From Epiperipatus broadwayi (lineage: Eukaryota; Onychophora; Udeonychophora; Euonychophora; Peripatidae): 64,000 nt of DNA. A program made the position numbers and the translations under genes. Where the stretch lies: the NCBI GenBank assembly GCA_028023455.1, contig JAQFVV010006271.1, forward strand, positions 2,742,335 through 2,806,334, in the 5' to 3' direction. Positions 23,783 to 38,540 of the stretch are shown here, piece after piece. The notes beneath the pieces were generated by a model. It ran no database searches, was not told the origin of the DNA, and saw nothing but the letters and a program-made list of their open reading frames with translations. How positions within the stretch are numbered: position 1 is the stretch's first letter; the number at the start of each line of letters is the position of its first letter.

Positions 23783-24840
23783 GATAAATGATGATTTCAC
23801 ACTATTGTTTTCTGGAAATTCTGTGTATTAAAAATAAAATAGCTAAATACCTCAAGTTTCAATACAATAACAAATACTTTTATGAGATTTTCTTCTTTCT
23901 CAAATCATATAAATGTGTGAGATGTACAATCATTATTTTATTATTGTAAGCATTAATTCTTATTAAGCATGTGGTCAACATATAAATACATATAAATAAT
24001 CTTAATTTTGTGTGCCTCTTCATTTTACCATGAGAGGGGGATCTCTACAAACTTTAACACAAGATTATGATTTTATAAATATAAGAGTGGCCATCTTTCG
24101 TTCAACCTACTTTCTAATTATATAGGAAAATCTAAAGTATTTTGATTTCAAAGTGAAGAACTTACTGACTTCACACTCTCAAATTGAAATGTTTTAGATT
24201 TGTCTATATAATTAAAAAGTAGCTCAAAGATAAGAGGGTCGCTCTTATCTTTATAAAGTTGTAAACTTGTATTAAGATTTGCAGAAGTCTCTCTCATGGT
24301 AAAATTAAGCACTCAAGGTGAATAGTATTAAGATTAAAGCCTTATAAGTATTTATTTTATTATTATTATTTCTTCTTCATTAATCAAATTCTATTAGCTA
24401 AGAAATATTAAAAAAAATTTCATCACCTAATAGCCTTTTCAAAATATTGTTTATTTTCTCACCCTTCTCTTTTGTGCTATTGTTTTTTTAAACTATAGGC
24501 TTCCTTAGCAAGATCTGGTCTTGGTGTTCAATGTTTGCCAAGTAAAATTAATCTCATGATTATTTAATTTTGTGTGATGAAGTGGACTTTTTTTCTTAAT
24601 GCCAAAATGTGTTCTTCTTTTCTTATAATTATTCTATAAATGGGGTGTCCCGTATATGGATATGAACAAACTACTTACACGATTTTATATACACCATGAC
24701 CTTCCAAAGGAATATTATCTTTAGGACCCAAACATATTTCATTAATTTTTCAAAAAATAGTGTAATGTATGGATATTATTTGTTTTAGAAAACGTTATAA
24801 ATTACATCAGTTACTCCTTTTATATAGAAAGCCTTATTTA
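23783..24840 (+). repeat. interspersed repeat family F, copy 1
   Basis: Starts sharply at TAGATAAATGATGATTTCA, like copy 2 at 38978. It shares blocks such as ATATAAATGTGTG, CATTAATCAAATTCTATTAGCT, CTTTTCAAAATATTGTTTATTTT and ACACCATGACC. The right edge is near TTACATCAGTTA. Copy 1 carries an extra 408-bp insertion absent from copy 2. Class unknown, no ORF. Confidence 0.7.
23946..24353. mobile_element. MITE/foldback element nested in family F
   Basis: Family F copy 2 lacks this segment. It is flanked by ATTTTATTATT on both sides (23935-23945 and 24354-24364), which looks like an 11-bp duplication, although the target is low-complexity. The interior is an imperfect inverted repeat: TTTTACCATGAGAG near 24025-24038 mirrors CTCTCATGGTAAAA near 24291-24304, and homology extends through most of both halves. 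No ORF. Non-autonomous DNA transposon is the likely class. Confidence 0.65.
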
Positions 24841-26518
24841 TACTAAATAAACTATAATCACCTAAAATTGAAGACAAATCAAATTTGTGAAAATATTATA
24901 ATTTAAAATTAATAATTGCATCATTAAAATAAAATTGTTTTTTTTTTTTAAAATAAATGTAACTAAATATAGTGTAATAAGTTATTTATTGCATTTGTTT
25001 AAATTTCTTTCAATTCTGAACATTTTTAAAACGATACATGTTTTTTTTTTGAAAACACAGGTTAACAAATGTAAATCTGTGTAATATATTACTTTTATAG
25101 TTTTATATTAATAATTTGCTTCTATATTTTTATTCCATGCTCCTTTTTTGCTCAATCTTTTATAATTCTTATATTATTATAATGCAATTTTCCATTACAT
25201 TAAATAAAAATCTTTTCTACCCTATCTTTGTATGTTTATTTGTAGTTTTATATTTACATTATTCTAGTTTATATGTTCTATTAGTTATGATAACTCATTA
25301 ACCTTTTAGAAAATATAAGATTTTATCTTTTTTTGAAATACAGATATTCATAATCCAAAATATATTATAATTAATCTTTTATACATTTTTATTCATATTC
25401 AAAATAAACTTTTTTTTATTAAGATGTCTAATAACATTTCTTTCTCTATCTGGTGATCTTCATCTTCTCACCTTATCATCATCATTTACTGTCTGTAGTA
25501 AATTTCATCTGGTATTTATTTCCTATAGACATCTTTCACATAGATGAATATATTGTATTTAGACTTCAATATTTTTATGCTTTTGTAATAAATTAGTAAC
25601 AAAAAATCTTTTAAAGTGTGAACATTTTCGGTGAATATTTATGTAATTGATTAGGATATATTTCATTGTTAAGAAGGGTAAGAAAATTAACTGTATTGAA
25701 AACAATCTGTTTTATTAATAAGATTTTTTCTCATTCTGATGTGGTAATAACTATTTTTTTTTACAACTTTTTATTAATTTTGTATTATTTGACTATCATT
25801 TCCTCACAAAAATATGGGAAACGAGTTCGTAATGCAAATTCAAACTGATATCCAGTAATAATTTGTAATTAAAAATTTTGTAATTAAATGAAGTTTTAAA
25901 GCGAAAGATTAAACTCATCAAAATTTTCTACTTCCTTGCAGAATTTAATTATTTTTTATGTAAACTAAATAAAATTAGAAAGAGTTTAAAAAGGAAATAA
26001 AAAGACAAATTTCAAATAAAGTAATAGTAAACATAGTCCCAATGATTACTCAAAACTATATTAGCTTAATAGAATACTATAAAAAAGTACAAAATATATT
26101 AAGATTTTTTAAATATTGTACTTAAAAAATGACTAATTTATAGAAATAAACAAAATAATTTTACAAGAGGGTGTACTATTTAATTTTACTTACTATGATA
26201 AATATAAGAAAATGTCCCATATTTCAACGAAAAAAATATTACATCAATATATATTCTTAAACAGCATTATTGAAATACTAGAGATGGAAGTAATTATATA
26301 TGTGCTATACTATCTATTTATTTTTAAATATGTTTTAACTTTTTTTTTGTTATTGTAAACTGGATTTACTTATCAAAATGGACTTCAATTTAATGTAATA
26401 TATTATAACATTATACACATATGTGCCATTACATCACTTTCAAATAAAAGGGAAAAAGATCGATAAATAAAATCACCCTCAAATAGAAATATAAAAAAAA
26501 TATTTTTTTTTATTTAAA

Positions 26519-26520
<2 letters not shown>
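24841..26520. other. no gene recognised
   Basis: Very AT-rich intronic DNA with homopolymer runs. The 60-residue frames here look random. Confidence 0.6.
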
Positions 26521-26555
<35 letters not shown>

Positions 26556-28415
26556 GCACAGATGGTCAACTAATTAAATGATTACTTAAAAGAAAAGTTA
26601 AAGTTTAAAAAAAATCTAAAGATAAAAGATTATTTTTAGAGGAATGTAAACGGAAATAATAAAAGCTGTTAATTATTTTCTATTTAAAAATTATGCTTAA
26701 ATCTTAGTAGAATGGAAATTATTTTTTATTTAAATGAAATGATATGTTAGCAAACAGGTCCTTGGGGGTTGTAACCTATTGTAAATCAAAGAAGTAATCA
26801 ATTAAAAAAATATTTGTAATAAAATCTGGTGATCCTGCTCAAAAGTGAACTGGCCAATAACAATGTAAATGAACACATGGGCCTCAGAGAAAATCATCAT
26901 TGTAAATAAGAATAGCACCAAGCCAGGCCAAATCAATCCTGGAATTTGATGATAAGCAATTAAAATGATATAAAAAAAGAAAAGAAAATGTTTGCTTGTT
27001 TTTTTTTTAGAGTTGAGTTAGAGAGTTTTTGATTGCTCTTTCTGATTATTTAATTATGCAAAGCTATTAATGCGTGTATTGTGGACCTCCAAAATATAAA
27101 GATCATGCAATAAATTTTCATTTCCCATATTTGCACCAGCTGAGTCAACCTCCAGTGTGATGCTTCCTGGAAGGTGGCAAATGATAGACTTGTCTTCCCA
27201 AGAAAAAATATTAATATGAAATGGAAAGACCAGCAAATGGAGTTGTGCATGCACAAAGGACAGCTAAGACTGAATCCAGTAATCTGAAGCCATGGAAAAT
27301 ATGAACTTTAATTATCTAAAATAAGAACTCTTCAAATTTTAAATTTTATCTGACTCCCAAAAAAGTCACTTATCTGACTAAGTAGAAATTTAAATTATAT
27401 ATTTATTTATGTTTGCTACTGTAATTTCTATTCTCATTATTTCTTTTAAATTAATGATTTAAAAATGAATGTAAATGGCTGCATAGATCAGTAAGATCAT
27501 ATTAGTTTGCATGTGTTAATTTGGGTTATTTCTTTTGTAGTTGAATCAGTGCTGGTGGATGTATGTATGGTTGTTTTATGTCAATGTAATCTGGGGAGGA
27601 ACATGAAATTATCATTCCCTTGTGTCACATTAGCATCCAGAGCATAGTACCCACCTGAACACATGACTCTAAAGTGTAGCCATTGCATTTCCAATAGTTG
27701 CAGCCGTATTTACTATGCCACTGATCTTCTTACTTCTGGCTGGAACAATAAGCCTTCAAAGACTGCTATTCCCCATTTATTGAGCACATCATTTATTTAT
27801 TTCCAAATGATTGCCTCACCAGACATATGTACATTTCTGTACTGGATGATTGTCATTATTTATTTAAAGATTCATGCTAAAAATGCACATTCCTATCAGC
27901 ACATATTTTTAAGCCAACATTCTCATTTTGCACTGATCACATGGGCAAATCAGTAGGCCATCATCTGTTTTGATGTGAACTTGCAGCCTGGAGTTAAACG
28001 AATCAAATTTGTTAAATGTGTATTCTATGTTGTGTATTTATGTTTAGCAAATTATATTAAATCTATTGCATGTACCCATCTATACATATCACTTAAATTT
28101 ATTCAGTAGTTTATGCAGTTGCAATTTTGTTTTAATGAATGTGTAAGTAATAAACAAAAGGGTTTTGTTTAATTATGTTTGGCAGTAACTTATTTTTATA
28201 TATATTTTATTAATATTTTAGAACTAAGAATGAAGAATTTTTAAATATACAACATGATATTATAAGCTCAGTTCTTCTGAAAATTAGGGACTGGAGTTTC
28301 AGTTCAATAAAGTAACTTCACCCGTATGTATCTTCTGCCTTTATAAATGTTCTAGGTTCAAATAGTCTAGGTGCACCATGGCATGGCAGATATGGTTGGG
28401 AGGTTCAGTCATATC

Positions 28416-28431
<16 letters not shown>
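26521..28431 (+). mobile_element. solo LTR, family G, copy 3 (diverged)
   Basis: Bounded by TA tracts at 26521-26552 and 28423-28451. The block 27440-27990 aligns with 41340-41890 of the complete element (GCTGGTGGA, ATATCAATGTAAT-like, CATTCCTATCAGCA, GTCTGGAGTTAA-like). The end block TTATAAATGTTCTAGGTTCAAATAGTCTAG..CATTATA matches the family 3' end. No partner LTR is present. Decayed and non-coding. Confidence 0.6.

Positions 28432-28451
<20 letters not shown>
28423..28451. repeat. (TA)n tract
   Basis: TA array between the solo LTR and the 419-bp repeats. Confidence 0.95.
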
Positions 28452-28454
<3 letters not shown>

Positions 28455-29590
28455 AAACAAAACAAATTATAAATTTCATAACTTGCGCTGGCTTGCAATT
28501 AATGATCACAAGATGGAGGTTTACCAATAGCTACTAAAGAAGCTTTTTGTTTACATAAATGCTGAAAGAGACAGAATTCAATATTTCTTTCATTAACTCC
28601 AACCACCAGACCATGGTTTCGAGCTAGTCGGCTCATCGCAGTGATGGGTAGGAGAACAAGAACTAGATCTAAATATTGACTCTACAATCAGCACTTTATG
28701 AAACAACTTTCAGATATGTAAATATCTTCAGATACATAAAGCTCCATCTAGTGATCATTAATTGCAAGCTAGAGCAAGTTATGAAATTTATAAGTTGTTT
28801 TGTTTATCATAAATGTTCCCTTGAAGGTTTTTGCAATGATATATATTGTGGAGGCTTTTACTACATGGTGAAACTGAACTGATATTAGAACCATATAGCT
28901 GTCTAGTTTGTTTGACTGGATTTGAAAATATTTACATATCTGAAAAATTCATGCTTTCAAGCTGATAGAAACTTGTTTCAAAAAGTGCTGATTGTAGAGT
29001 CAGTATTTAGATCTAGTTTCTGTTCTCCTACTCATCACTGAGGTGAGCCATCTAGCTCAAAAACATGGTCTGGTGGTTGGAGTTAATGAAAGAGATATTG
29101 AATTCTGTCTCTCTCAGTGTTTATATAAACAAAAAGCTTGTTTAGGAGCTATTGGTAAACCTCCATCTAGTGATCATTAATTGCAAGCTAGAGCAAGTTA
29201 TAAAATTTATAACTTGTTTTGTTTATCATAAATGTAACCTTGAAGGTTTTTGCAATGATATATATTGCATAGGCTTTTACTATATGGTGAAACTGAACTG
29301 ATATCAGACCCATATAGCTGTCTAGTTTGTTTGAATGGATTTGAAGATATTTATGTATCTGAAAAATTCATGCTTTCAAACTGATAGAAACTTGCTTCAT
29401 GAAGTGCTGATTGTAGAGTCAGTATTTAGATCTAGTTTCTGTTCTCCTATCCATCACTGAGGTGATCCAACTAGCTCAATACCATGGTCTGGTGGTTGGA
29501 GTTAATAAAAAAGATATTGAATTCTGTCTTTCTCAGCATTTATGTAAACAAAAAGCTTGTTTAGGAGCTATTGGTAAATCTCCATATAGT
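28452..29590. repeat. 419-bp tandem repeat preceded by an inverted copy
   Basis: CTCCATCTAGTGATCATTAA occurs at 28742 and 29161, and again in altered form at 29580, a constant 419-base period. Before the first unit, 28452-28738 is the reverse complement of most of a unit (TGATAAACAAAACA.. pairs with ..TGTTTTGTTTATCA near 29215-29228). The order is inverted, direct, direct. No long ORF. The origin (satellite seed or foldback transposon end) is not known. Confidence 0.85.
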
Positions 29591-29745
29591 GATCATATAT
29601 ATAATGTCCATTAATTAAAACAAAAGTGTAATTATAATAAAAATAATAAAGTGAAATTTTTTAAGGATATATATATAAGACTGTTTTTAATGTTTCATTC
29701 TACTTTCCAAACAATGTTAATAAATTAGTCAATAATTCTAAGGAT

Positions 29746-29901
29746 GTCATACCTGTCAAGCAGAAAAGTAATGACATATATCACATTTTTTGTGATTGTA
29801 TGCTATCATATATAGATGAATCTAAGTGCAGTATTGAGAAGAGATTGAGAGAGCATGAATTGTTATATAAGCATGTAAAAAGTAAAATAATTGTGATTTA
29901 A
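29746..29901 (+). pseudogene. Penelope-like GIY-YIG endonuclease fragment, N-terminal half
   Basis: The frame reads SNDIYHIFCDCMLSYIDES then IEKRLREHELLYKHV. This is the GIY-YIG fold signature (IY.I.C.CG..YIGET, then a KRL.EH helix). The G of the second YIG is changed to D, and the preceding CG is CM. It stops at TAA (29899). It is a relic of the endonuclease domain of a Penelope-like element; the reverse transcriptase part was not found upstream. Confidence 0.6.
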
Positions 29902-30205
29902 TGTCTCCTTCAGTTGACTTTGATCATGAAAAACATGTAAATTTAAATTTAAATTTGATTTTGAAAATGTAAAAATTCTTCATGAAGAGAGAAACCACAG
30001 CAAAAGGAAAATTAAGGAGGCAATTGTTATAAATAGAAATAAAATGCATTTAATAAAGAGACAAGCTGCAAGCATTAAAATATGAGATTCATGGAATTTG
30101 AATTGATGACATTTGCTTCGGCTTTGTTTTTTTTGAATATAATTGCAGTTGAGGCAGGTTTAAGAAATTAACCGAAAATATACTTCTGTGGATTTAGGGA
30201 TTGTT

Positions 30206-30345
30206 TATAATAGTTTGTTACCATTAACTTTATATATATATATATATATATATATAGTTATATGGTAACAAACTATTATAGTAAAAAAGTTATCTAAAAA
30301 AGTTATATATATATATATATATATATATAAAGATAACTTTTTTAC
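30206..30345. repeat. two abutting palindromes with (TA)n centres
   Basis: TATAATAGTTTGTTACCAT (about 30206-30224) is mirrored at about 30262-30280 around a TA tract. GTAAAAAAGTTATCT at 30281-30295 is mirrored exactly at 30331-30345 around a second TA tract. The second pair begins at the base after the first ends, as at 9851-9934. Confidence 0.9.
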
Positions 30346-30427
30346 TGGCAAAAAAATTGGTGATTTTTTTACACAAACCTAAAAACAGAGTATTTTTGGA
30401 ACACCAGGGGTTTATGAAATTCCATAT

Positions 30428-30735
30428 TTGTCATGCTTAAGAAGCTATGTAGACCAATATAATAAATTAATAAATGTTAGAATTAAAGAACATATAAATG
30501 TGTTTAATCAGAAAATTAAGACAACAATTTTTACTTCCCATTTTTTAGAAATTGTTCACAAACCTGAGTTTGACAATACAAAAATACTTGCTAATTTGGA
30601 AAGATTATGATTTAAGAACTATGACAGAGTCAATTGAAATATTAAAGAGACCCACTAGTTTAAATAGGGGTGATGAAGCACAACATATTCCAATTATGTG
30701 GAAACCTCTCATTTTATCTCTGTCTTCTAATATTA
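30428..30735 (+). pseudogene. Penelope-like GIY-YIG endonuclease fragment, frameshifted
   Basis: The first frame reads SYVDQYNK..RIKEHINVFNQK..FTSHFLEIVHKPEFDNTKILANLERL and stops at 30608. The reading continues in the next frame as YDLRTMTESIEILKRPTSLNRGDE..MWKPLI. Together they cover YxGQ, R.KEH, H..FD, the TESIEI helix and SLNR of a GIY-YIG domain, broken by a frameshift near 30605. The first Gly is replaced by D. It lies downstream of the fragment at 29746 and may be a second copy rather than the same gene, since both start at the YIG part. Confidence 0.65.
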
Positions 30736-30845
30736 ACTTAAAATTAATAGGTGAAAAAACTGAGGGAAATAAACATTTTGATAAGCTTCATATTGTGAAT
30801 GCTAAACTACTTCAAGTTAAATTTCATTTCTCATCTTGAACTCAG

Positions 30846-33044
<2,199 letters not shown>

Positions 33045-33064
33045 TTACACCACCCTTTGTTTGA
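33045..33064 (-). other. polypurine-tract-like segment (copy B)
   Basis: The minus strand reads CAAACAAAGGGTGGTGTAA just before the LTR start. It is conserved at the same place in copy D (60443-60462). It is purine-rich though not pure. Confidence 0.4.
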
Positions 33065-34479
33065 GAGTAAAATGCCCCATTTTTGACCATTTTATCTCTG
33101 ATAACTTTAATTCTTAATTCTAAAATATTTATTATTTTTCTAAGTTTACTTTCTAATATCCAAAGCTTTACATGCTAAGGGTAATCTTCCATTATACTTT
33201 GCATCTTTCAATGCTGGCAACATTGCTTACAATGATCTTAGTGCTGAATAGTGGCCATGAGGACAATACTATTTTTGGTGATGCAAGGATCTTTTAGAAA
33301 TGAGGTGGATGCAGATTTGCTGGCTTATTCCAACTTACATGTAAGAAAAATGAAGCTTCATGTGCCAGTTCTATTGACCAGACTTTGACAAAGAAAAGCT
33401 CACTGTGAATGGCAGGATACATCTACTGTCCCATTCATCTTATGCTTTGGAAACTAGGTATGAGATATGGGGATTCTCCCCTGAAAAAGTGATTTGTGGC
33501 TTATGCTGATTGTTCCTAGTGCACATTTTAAAAGATGAATAATCCCTGATAGTCCATTATGGGTGTGAAATTTTATCCAGCTGACAGCTTTAACTTATCC
33601 TTATCTAAAACTTATTTCAATACTACCTTCATTCCATTTAGTTTAAAACTTTTATACACTCGTAATATAACTTTGATTGACTTTCATTTATGTTATTTTA
33701 ACCTTACTATATTATTTTTAAATTCCCCTGAAGCTTATCTTAAACCATTTATTTATATTAATCTTACAATATTATCTTTAAACCATTATGGACATTATTT
33801 TACTTATTTATTTATATTACAATATTATTTTTAAATCATTTATTTAACTTCTTTATTAACATGCATGTATTCAGAAAAACTATTTTATTTTATTACGATC
33901 CTTTATTATACAGATATTTTATTTATTTTATTTGACTTGATTACTTTAAACCATTTATTTACTTCCTTTTATTAACTTGCGTGTATTCAAAACATATTTT
34001 TATTTTATTACACTACTTTATTTAATATTTTCTACAGATATATTACTTATTTGTTTAACTTGATTCTATACTGCATATTTCTGTTATCTTATTCATTTAT
34101 TTAATCCTACAAACTTTATTTTTTAAGTCATTAATTTGACCCATTTATTTACAATAATTTTTCTTAATTATTATGTGCATGGAGGAAAAAAATCTTTTAT
34201 TCAATGAAGCCTCCTTGTGATTATTATTACTTCCAAACATTTCATTTATTATTATTCATTTATTTTTAAACTTATTATTTTAGTTTTAAATAGAAGTTTC
34301 AGATTTATATTTATCAGATTTATTTACGCTAGAATAATCATCTTCATGCTCATTGTCCATTTCCAGTCCTTTGTTTTTTTTCCTTTACTATTCCGCCCGA
34401 TTACTAACTTTTAAACTATGTCAGGTGGTTCCCTCTTTCTTTCTATTAATTCACAACATAAATTATACTCCATATCCTC

Positions 34480-35105
34480 ACATCTATCCCTCGATTAAAA
34501 TTTGTTCCTTTATCTCTTTCCCGTTCTGTTCTATTTTCAACCTTGTAAATCACAAAAGTTTTATATTTAGCAACACTTCATATTACTTCAAGCTGAGAAT
34601 ATTTTTTCCTACACTTTCTTTTTGTTTTAAATCTACATTTAAAATGAACATGAACTTTTACTTTAACCTTTTTATTTTTTTGTGAAAACTCGTTTACGTT
34701 ATCTTTTATCTTTATTATTTTTATTTCCAAATTACTATACTTAACACTAACTGGCAGTACTATATCTTGATCTACACTTTCTAATTCATCCTTTCTTTCT
34801 CTTACATCTCTTACTGCCTCAACTTTTTTTTCAACTTCCTGACTTTCTTTAACAAAATCTAACTCTATAATTTCTTCGTTCTGCTCTACATTTCCTGTTA
34901 TCTCACATCTTATTTCTCTTATTTCTGCAATGAGTTATTTAATTTCTCCCTTCAATTCTGCTTTGAGTTCTTGTTAAATTTGCATGAATTCCTGATGCAT
35001 TTCTTCTTTGAGCTCTTGTTGACTTTGTTTGAATTTATGATGTATCTCTTCCATCATATACATCAGCTGCATCTCAGATATTTTTTTCTATTTTTCTATT
35101 TCCTC
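34480..35105 (-). pseudogene. coiled-coil gag-like ORF of copy B, broken
   Basis: Collinear with the ORF at 61787-62476. Matching segments include the KFKQSQQELKEE coiled-coil start, AEIREIRCEI, KESQEVEKK, and the basic VKVKVHVHFKCRF and RKKYS region. Several in-frame stops (for example in the QELKAE region near 34980 and after EIK near 34938) and a frameshift make it non-functional. The family role is unknown; a structural gag-like protein is inferred. Confidence 0.6.
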
Positions 35106-35442
35106 CATTTTTGAAACAATATTTTTTTTATTTGACTAAATTTAAATACGAACTGTTTATTTATTTTCTTACATGGAACATACAACTGACTCCACCCCCT
35201 TGTCCATTTTATCTAACCATTTTAATGCCTTAACTCTGCCCCAAAATATCTAATTGTCTCTAATTTAACAGAATAATTTATTTTAAATAGCATAAATATC
35301 AAAATCTCTTTTCATTTAAAGAAAAAAAGGTTTTAGTCAATTCTTTTTTAAAAATTAAACCACTTTAAAATATGTTATTTAGCTTTTCTTTAAAATATCT
35401 CTTTTCAAACAAGAAACAAAGTACTTAATTACTGTCATTTCT

Positions 35443-35470
35443 TAGGTTCAGCACCACGTTGGGAATGCTA
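35443..35470 (-). other. primer binding site, tRNA-Lys type (copy B)
   Basis: The plus strand reads GGTTCAGCACCACGTTGGG, which matches the T-arm and acceptor end of animal tRNA-Lys (GGTTCGAGCCCCACGTTGGG) with one deletion and one substitution. Its complement is therefore a tRNA-Lys primer site, directly inside the minus-strand 5' LTR. The last bases next to the LTR are mutated (AATGCTA instead of CGCCA). Confidence 0.7.
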
Positions 35471-35472
35471 AT

Positions 35473-37303
35473 TGTACTGGATATGTTAACAGTACTTCAT
35501 ACCAGCCTCTTAGGCAGAGAAGAACATACTCAGAGAGTATGTATGTCCAAACAATATCTATAAAATATATAACTAGAATTATCTTTCCAGGACATAACTT
35601 CTTCTCTGGCTGCTGACTTTAACACCAACCAATCAAAGTGCTCTTTTGTTTTGGAAGAAATATTTTGGGTCCCAGTTAACTACCCCAAAGGGTGAATTAA
35701 CATGCTTTCAATGATGGCAAACTAATTCAGTGCCTCAGATTATCCCATGACTAGCTCAATTGAAACTGCCACAACACTTTACTAAATTTAACTAATGGTA
35801 AAATTTATTTAATTAATGATAAAGAATCAACCTACAGATATTAAGTTTGAAATTTAAAACACAATTTATTTTAATTAACATTTATTATACTAATTTTAAA
35901 TACTTTTATAAATCTTATTTAACTAACATAACACTGGTATAATTATCATGCACATTCTTAATTCACACACTATAATATCATATAACAAAGCATTAAATAA
36001 TATTTGACATTTAAAAACACACACATCAATAGTTCATCTATGTATGCTATAGAGTTCATATTACTTGCCTCTGTGAGGCTTCAAACTAATGTGATGGCTA
36101 TTTTAGAAATGAGACTAAGAAAATGTTATTACCTATGATTTTAGAATGTGGACTTCTTCTTGCTGTTTGCTGTGAATTTTATTTTTATAGAGGACTTTGT
36201 TTTCTTCCTGGTTGCTGCTTCTAGTGAGAATATTTCCAGTCAGCTGGGATGTTTTCTTGAGGAGTTTTATTATTATTCTGTGGCACTATTCTTGGAGACA
36301 GTTAAATATTGATGGAGGATTTCAAGTTGTTATGCAAGCATTATCCTTTTCTGGGCAAGTTGGATGTTCACTGGACTCAGGCTAGAAAAAGTCATATAAT
36401 TCCAATGCCGATTAGCACTGTGTTTTTGATTGTAGATACACTGCTTGATTGACTGATTAAAGAACTCAATTCGACTGTTTTCTTGTCTTTTTCTCAACTT
36501 CAACTATAATCTCAACTGATTGATCTCAACTGATTGTCTGATGAAAAACTGGACTATTTATACTTATGGTCTGTTGTCATTTTGATGTCCACCAGCCATA
36601 TCTATTGTCAAAATTCCTTCTTTGTTTTTAATCACATTCCTCTGATAAGCTTTTAATTAGGTGTTTTCATTTAGTAGCCACTGTAAACTTATTGTTGTTG
36701 TTTTTTGTTTAATTTAATAGCCATCACAAAACTTGTTGTTTTATAGATTTTTAACTTAGTAGCCATTGCTAAGTGTTTTTAATTTTTTAACTTTCATTTA
36801 TTTCATTTTAACACACACATATTTATTGTATGTTTATAATCAAACATATATATTTTACTAACAAGCTCACATTAATTCATCATTTATGCACATGTATAAT
36901 TTATTCTAATAAACTCAATATTAGTCTTAAGATTATTTTTTCTTTCTTTAATGCAAAAGAGATATTTTTTACTGATTTAAAAATCAACTTCTTTTAATTT
37001 TCCCGTAACTATTAATTAATTGTTTTTAGCAAATTTTTTTTTTAAACACACACGCACACAAAACCTCTTTAAACTTAAAATTTTTAGTTTGACATTTCTA
37101 AAGCAAACCCCCTCCCTACTTTTAATTAATTATTTGTAACTTTTATTTCAAAAACTTTTTGACTTTTAATTTTACGTTTTCAAAAACAAACTGCAATACA
37201 AAAACTGTTACACTTTTACATACTATTCTCTTTTAACGAATAGTATTTTATTTTAATAATTTTTAGACAAAATTATTATATGTACCAACACAATATTGGT
37301 ACA
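35473..37303 (-). repeat. LTR (5' LTR of copy B)
   Basis: 1831 bp, same ends and order of blocks as 31216-33044. Minus-strand TATA box at 36555-36562. Short frames inside (for example 36197-36385) are fragments that appear in both LTRs only because the LTRs are copies. Confidence 0.85.
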
Positions 37304-37309
37304 ATATAT

Positions 37310-37432
37310 ATATGTTGATATGAAGATTTTTATGGGTTGCATAGATAAAAGACATTTAAAATATTTTAAAATATTTAAAATATTTTAACTTGGATGAACC
37401 CGCAAAATATGTCTTTTATATATATATATATA
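37310..37432. mobile_element. miniature foldback fragment
   Basis: TTGATATGAAGATTTTTATGGG..GATAAAAGACAT at the left and AACCCGCAAAATATGTCTTTTATATA at the right match the two sides of the right terminal region of the foldback element at 52732-53400. It is a strongly shortened relative with a TTTAAAATATTTTAAAATA core. Confidence 0.5.
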
Positions 37433-38540
37433 TATTCAAAATGAATTGAAAGAAAATATATTAAATGATAATATTTGTAATTAATTATGTGCATATAGAA
37501 AATATAGTATATGCACACATTTTTTTACTTTGTTAAGATTATATGATATTTATAACAAGCAATATTCTCACACAATGGTATTATCACACTCTCATTTAGA
37601 AATATCATTGAGATTAAATTGATATAAGTCAAAGATCTCTATCATCTCAATTATTAATTTTGCTGAAAAAGTGTAACATCTTGCCTTCAGGAATCATGAT
37701 CAGATTGGGTATTTATTGCCACTAATCAATGTGTATATACAGATATTATACATAGCCCATACCAAAAAATCTAATAAACAATAATGCTCATGTGATTCTA
37801 AAAGTATTAATAATGTTTGGGGATCTAACACTGAATAGTCAGCCTATTTGATGGTAACACAAGAAAACATTTGGTATAGCTGAATAACAGTAGAATGTTT
37901 TTCCCTATTCAGTTGAAGAAAACACCTGCTAACCAGAACAACAGTGATTATCCTTCAGATTATAGCTAATTCAGTTAATGGTTACACAGAGAGCAAGTCC
38001 ATATTTATGACTGGATGCCATCATAACCAAAGCCAACATGAAGCAAGGGCCGCTGCACTTACTCATGAGGGAGACTATCAAGTACAGCTGTACATGAATA
38101 TAAATCTATAAGGGCATGTACACTCCATTCTTTAATAGTTCACTCTAGAACTGGGAACCAAATTCAGTCAGCAATAGTAGGTGGGCTGTAGCTGTCTATA
38201 AACAACAATTGTAAATCTAGGGTATGTTTGTTTTATTTATTACTAATAAATATATTATAAAACATATGTATACTCATTTGTGTTTATATGTAAAATTGTG
38301 ACTATACATAACAAAAAGTTGTAAAAACTTGAAATAAAATAATTTTTATATATCTTAAATATGTTCAGATTATTTATCAAGCACTCAGGAAATAAGTAAT
38401 TAGCTAAAGGCTTTAACATTATTTTCACATGGGTCTTAAGCATTTGTATAATACTCAAATGAGAAAGATTTTGACTGTAGACAGACCTATTCAACCTCTT
38501 GCAACTATTTATATAATATATAATATTTTTTGTATTTTAG
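37433..38540. other. no gene recognised; GC-richer patch at 37660-38230
   Basis: 37660-38230 is less AT-rich than its surroundings and may be an old transposon, but no motif or second copy was found. The remainder is AT-rich intronic DNA leading to a TTTTTTGTATTTTAG acceptor. Confidence 0.45.

Noticed and set aside
28452-29590. CRISPR-like or other regularly spaced array
   Set aside because: Units are 419 bp without short repeats and variable spacers; the genome is eukaryotic.
33559-34685. Plus-strand frames in the interior of copy B
   Set aside because: T-rich antisense of a minus-strand element; no motif, and no conservation as protein with copy D.
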